Origin: DOZZ01 sp963792655 | GTDB taxonomy: Bacteria > Acidobacteriota > Terriglobia > Bryobacterales > Bryobacteraceae | NCBI GenBank assembly: GCA_963792655.1 | Contig: CAWBWU010000003.1 | Coordinates: 372,001-436,000, forward strand | Direction: 5' to 3' | DNA: 64,000 nucleotides | Shown: positions 61,721 through 64,000 of the stretch, in pieces | Layout: each line of letters opens with the position of its first letter | Position numbering within the stretch: the stretch's first letter is position 1 | Made by a program: the position numbers and the translations under genes | The notes under the pieces: generated by a model | What the model saw: only the letters and a program-made list of their open reading frames with translations | Told to the model about the DNA's origin: nothing | Databases searched by the model: none

Positions 61721-63756
61721 GCACAACGATCCCTCCGACCCCGGTCAAGAAGCACCAGCCCTTCGTTCCCGAAGGCGTGGAGATGAAAGAGTTCACGCTC
61801 CGGGCGGTGCTGATCGGTCTGGTGATGTGCGTGGTGCTGGGCGCAGCGAACGCTTATCTCGGCCTGCGCGCGGGGCAGACGATTGCCGCGACCTATCCGG
61901 CAGCAGTCATCGGCATGGCGGTGTTGCGTTTGTTCAAAGGTTCGATCCTTGAAGAGAACATCGCGCGAACCGCGGGCTCGATCGGGGAGTCGGTCGCGGC
62001 TGGTGCGATCTTCACCATTCCCGCGTTTGTACTCAGCAAGTCGTGGGCCTCGTTTTCACCTGCGGACGCATATTGGAAGTCCACCGCGTTGATGCTGATG
62101 GGCGGCGTACTCGGCGTGCTGTTCGTGTCGCTGGTGCGGCGCGTGTTGGTCGAAGACCCCGACCTGCCGTATCCGGAATCGGTCGCGGCGTCCCAAATTC
62201 ACAAAGCCGGGCAGGTGGGCGCGCAGGCGGCGAAGTATCTGTTCTACAACATGGCGCTCGGTGCGGGCGTGTTCATCGCGGGTGCGCTGAATATCTTCGC
62301 GCCGGACAAAGATTTCTTCTTCCCGATCGGCAAAGCGAGCGGGTCTGCGCTAAAGCTGGGCGGAGCCAATCCTTCGATTCCGACTGGTGGCGCGATCACG
62401 ACCGTAGCCGCGCCCACGTTGAGCCCGGCTTACATCGGCGTCGGTTATGTGATCGGCTTTCGTCTTGCTGCTTTGAACTTCTCAGGCAGCATCCTGGCGT
62501 GGGGCCTGTTGATTCCCCTACTGATGTATTTCCTGGGACCGCAGCTTCGGGCATCACTACCCGGCACGGCGAACGACGCGTCGTGGCTGACGCTGGCAAA
62601 TGCCATCTGGCGTTTCATCGTACGACCGATCGCGGTCGGCGGGATGTTGGTAGGCGCGGTGTACACGCTGTATCGCATGCGTAAGAGTTTGTGGGCTGGA
62701 TTGAGCCGCGCATTCGGAGAGATGCGCGGAGTTGCAGACCAAGGGGCGGTCGCGCGAACCGAACGCTATATGAGCTCGAAGGTCGTGCTGGCCGGCATTG
62801 GCCTGGTCTTCGCGCTGATGGTTGTTCTCTATAGCTATCTGGCCGGCGGCACGCTCGCGGGCGTGATCGCGGCAACCGTGATGCTGATCGTGGGCTTCTG
62901 TTTCGCGACGGTATCGGGCTATCTGGTGGGCGTCATCGGTTCCTCGAATAATCCGATCTCCGGTCTGACGCTTTCCACGTTGATCATTGCGGCATTGCTA
63001 CTGGTTTCGATGGGCGTTTCGGGCGTGCCCGGAGTGATCGCGGTGTTGGGGGTGGCGGCAGTGGTTTGTGTTTCCTCGGCCGTTGCAGGCGAACTGCTGC
63101 AGGACTTCAAAGTGGGCTACATCCTAGGTGGCACGCCGCGATCGATTCAGATTGTGGAGTTAATCGCCGTGGTCGCTGCGAGTCTGGTGATGTATTTCCC
63201 GTTGTTCATTCTGCACGCGGGCAACATCAAGAACGGCGGCATCGGCTTTGGCGACAAGGCATTGCCGGCACCGCAAGCGGGACTGATGGCATCACTCGCG
63301 CAAGGTATTGTCGGCGGTGACATGGCGTGGCCGCTGGTGATCGTCGGCATCGGGCTGGGAATCGCACTGATTCTGGTGCAGGTCAAGAGCCCCATGCTGG
63401 TTGCGATCGGGATGTATCTGCCATTCGGAACTGTTGCGGCAATCTTTGTCGGCGGCGTGATTCGCGCGATCAGCGATTCCATCGCCGAACGCCGCGGATT
63501 GAATGAAGCGCAGCGCGCCCGCGTGGAGAACGTCGGTGTGCTGGCGGCCTCGGGATTGATTGCAGGTGAGGCGTTGGTGGGGCTGTTCACCGCAACGTTG
63601 AACTTCTTCGAGGTCAAGATGCCTGTGGTGTTTGCGAACCCGAGCTATCTGTTCGGCTTGGTCGCGCTGGCGATATTGATGTTTGCGTTGATTCAGGTTC
63701 CGCTGCAGAATGCCGGGCGGCCGGAAGATCCCGCGCCGCCCGTTGCAATGATGTGA
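61717..63756 (+). CDS. Oligopeptide transporter (OPT) family protein
   Basis: A 679-residue membrane protein with about 15 segments. The opening EFTLRAVLIGLVMCVVLGAAN followed by AYLGLRAGQTIAATYPAAV is diagnostic of the bacterial OPT group, with SSNNPISGLTLSTLI near residue 410 and AGSIGESVAAGAIFTIPAF early. OPT proteins import peptides or metal chelates by proton coupling. It overlaps YqeY by four bases and is convergent with the truncated gene after it. Substrate unknown. Confidence 0.92.
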   Translation: MSTTIPPTPVKKHQPFVPEGVEMKEFTLRAVLIGLVMCVVLGAANAYLGLRAGQTIAATYPAAVIGMAVLRLFKGSILEENIARTAGSIGESVAAGAIFTIPAFVLSKSWASFSPADAYWKSTALMLMGGVLGVLFVSLVRRVLVEDPDLPYPESVAASQIHKAGQVGAQAAKYLFYNMALGAGVFIAGALNIFAPDKDFFFPIGKASGSALKLGGANPSIPTGGAITTVAAPTLSPAYIGVGYVIGFRLAALNFSGSILAWGLLIPLLMYFLGPQLRASLPGTANDASWLTLANAIWRFIVRPIAVGGMLVGAVYTLYRMRKSLWAGLSRAFGEMRGVADQGAVARTERYMSSKVVLAGIGLVFALMVVLYSYLAGGTLAGVIAATVMLIVGFCFATVSGYLVGVIGSSNNPISGLTLSTLIIAALLLVSMGVSGVPGVIAVLGVAAVVCVSSAVAGELLQDFKVGYILGGTPRSIQIVELIAVVAASLVMYFPLFILHAGNIKNGGIGFGDKALPAPQAGLMASLAQGIVGGDMAWPLVIVGIGLGIALILVQVKSPMLVAIGMYLPFGTVAAIFVGGVIRAISDSIAERRGLNEAQRARVENVGVLAASGLIAGEALVGLFTATLNFFEVKMPVVFANPSYLFGLVALAILMFALIQVPLQNAGRPEDPAPPVAMM

Positions 63757-63759
63757 CCT

Positions 63760-64000
63760 TTACGGTTCTACCGTGAACGTGGAATCTTCCTGCGTGATGG
63801 TATTGCCTTGTTTGACTCGGGCGCGTAGCTGGTACTGGCCGGGCTTCATCGCGGCCGTGGGCGAACTGGCTACGTAGGGGATGCGGCCGGTTGCATCTGG
63901 CTCCGGTAAGGCCGGCTTGGCCTCTGCCACCAACTGTCCATCGGTCATAAACTGCAGCGTCAGCTCGGGCTTTTCCGCGATGTTCTTATCGGGGTACACC
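63760..64000 (-). CDS. C-terminal fragment of an exported-type protein, truncated by the window end
   Basis: About 79 residues of the C-terminus on the minus strand are visible. The sequence (LTLQFMTDGQLVAEAKPALP ... MKPGQYQLRARVKQGNTITQ) looks like the last Ig-like beta-sandwich of the large VWFA- or GWxTD-type proteins common in Acidobacteriota. The start lies beyond position 64000. The frame is open to the window edge. Confidence 0.55.
   Translation of the reverse strand, partial: VYPDKNIAEKPELTLQFMTDGQLVAEAKPALPEPDATGRIPYVASSPTAAMKPGQYQLRARVKQGNTITQEDSTFTVEP

Noticed and set aside
1..64000. tRNA or rRNA genes
   Set aside because: No cloverleaf-like or rRNA sequence was recognised in any intergenic gap.

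Overview
The window looks like a chromosomal segment of an Acidobacteriota bacterium, most likely of the Solibacter/Bryobacter lineage (Bryobacterales). The basis is the gene content: a 1,154-residue TonB-dependent receptor with an N-terminal carboxypeptidase-regulatory-like domain, at least four secreted proteins ending in the repeat domain known as TIGR03437 (typified by Solibacter), many Tat-type 'SRRxF' leaders on exported enzymes, and GC-rich codon use throughout. No rRNA, tRNA, CRISPR array or integrated prophage was recognised. This placement is inference from gene families, not from a marker gene.

Layout. 1-12.9 kb: a glutamate synthase large subunit broken by many frameshifts, a divergent LysR regulator, threonine synthase, a DUF4126/TlpA-like pair, GalU, and a row of small catabolic or unknown genes (metallophosphoesterase, GNAT, ROK kinase, inositol-phosphatase-like, heparinase-like, CAP domain). 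13-22.6 kb: TonB receptor, a stand-alone Tudor-like small protein with a cold-shock protein, an Nramp-UspA fusion, and a secreted matrixin-type protease with a small secreted partner. 22.6-31 kb: an OmpR-type two-component system, a two-gene island of phage flavour (PurD-like ATP-grasp plus a small protein), an ECF sigma/FecR operon, an amidohydrolase, a DUF433/DUF5615 toxin-antitoxin pair, and thiC preceded by a 19-codon basic peptide. 31-42.8 kb: CHASE2 histidine kinase and NtrC-type regulator, UDP-GlcNAc 2-epimerase, cohesin-like secreted proteins, a polyprenyl glycosylphosphotransferase, a TPR lipoprotein and a TIGR03118/TIGR03437 protein, together resembling an exopolysaccharide locus of the PEP-CTERM type but without an exosortase in view. 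42.8-53.2 kb: DUF2231-Rieske, cyclophilin-TIGR03437, a GGDEF/EAL protein, a fatty-acid desaturase, class II aldolase, creatininase, exported NIF3-like protein, PAS-like protein, and a RAYT transposase with two tandem REPIN-like repeats. 53.2-64 kb: B12-dependent ribonucleotide reductase with two tandem NrdR-box candidates, a secreted protein of unknown function with a structured leader, MATE transporter, SerA and a serine/alanine-glyoxylate-type aminotransferase, YqeY, an OPT transporter and a truncated gene.

Sequence quality matters here. About ten genes carry single-base frameshifts, mostly +1 and several in GGG/CCC runs, while very long genes nearby are intact. Sequencing error is the simplest explanation, but the density in gltB is much higher than elsewhere. 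Reading frames in those genes are therefore given as reconstructed spans.
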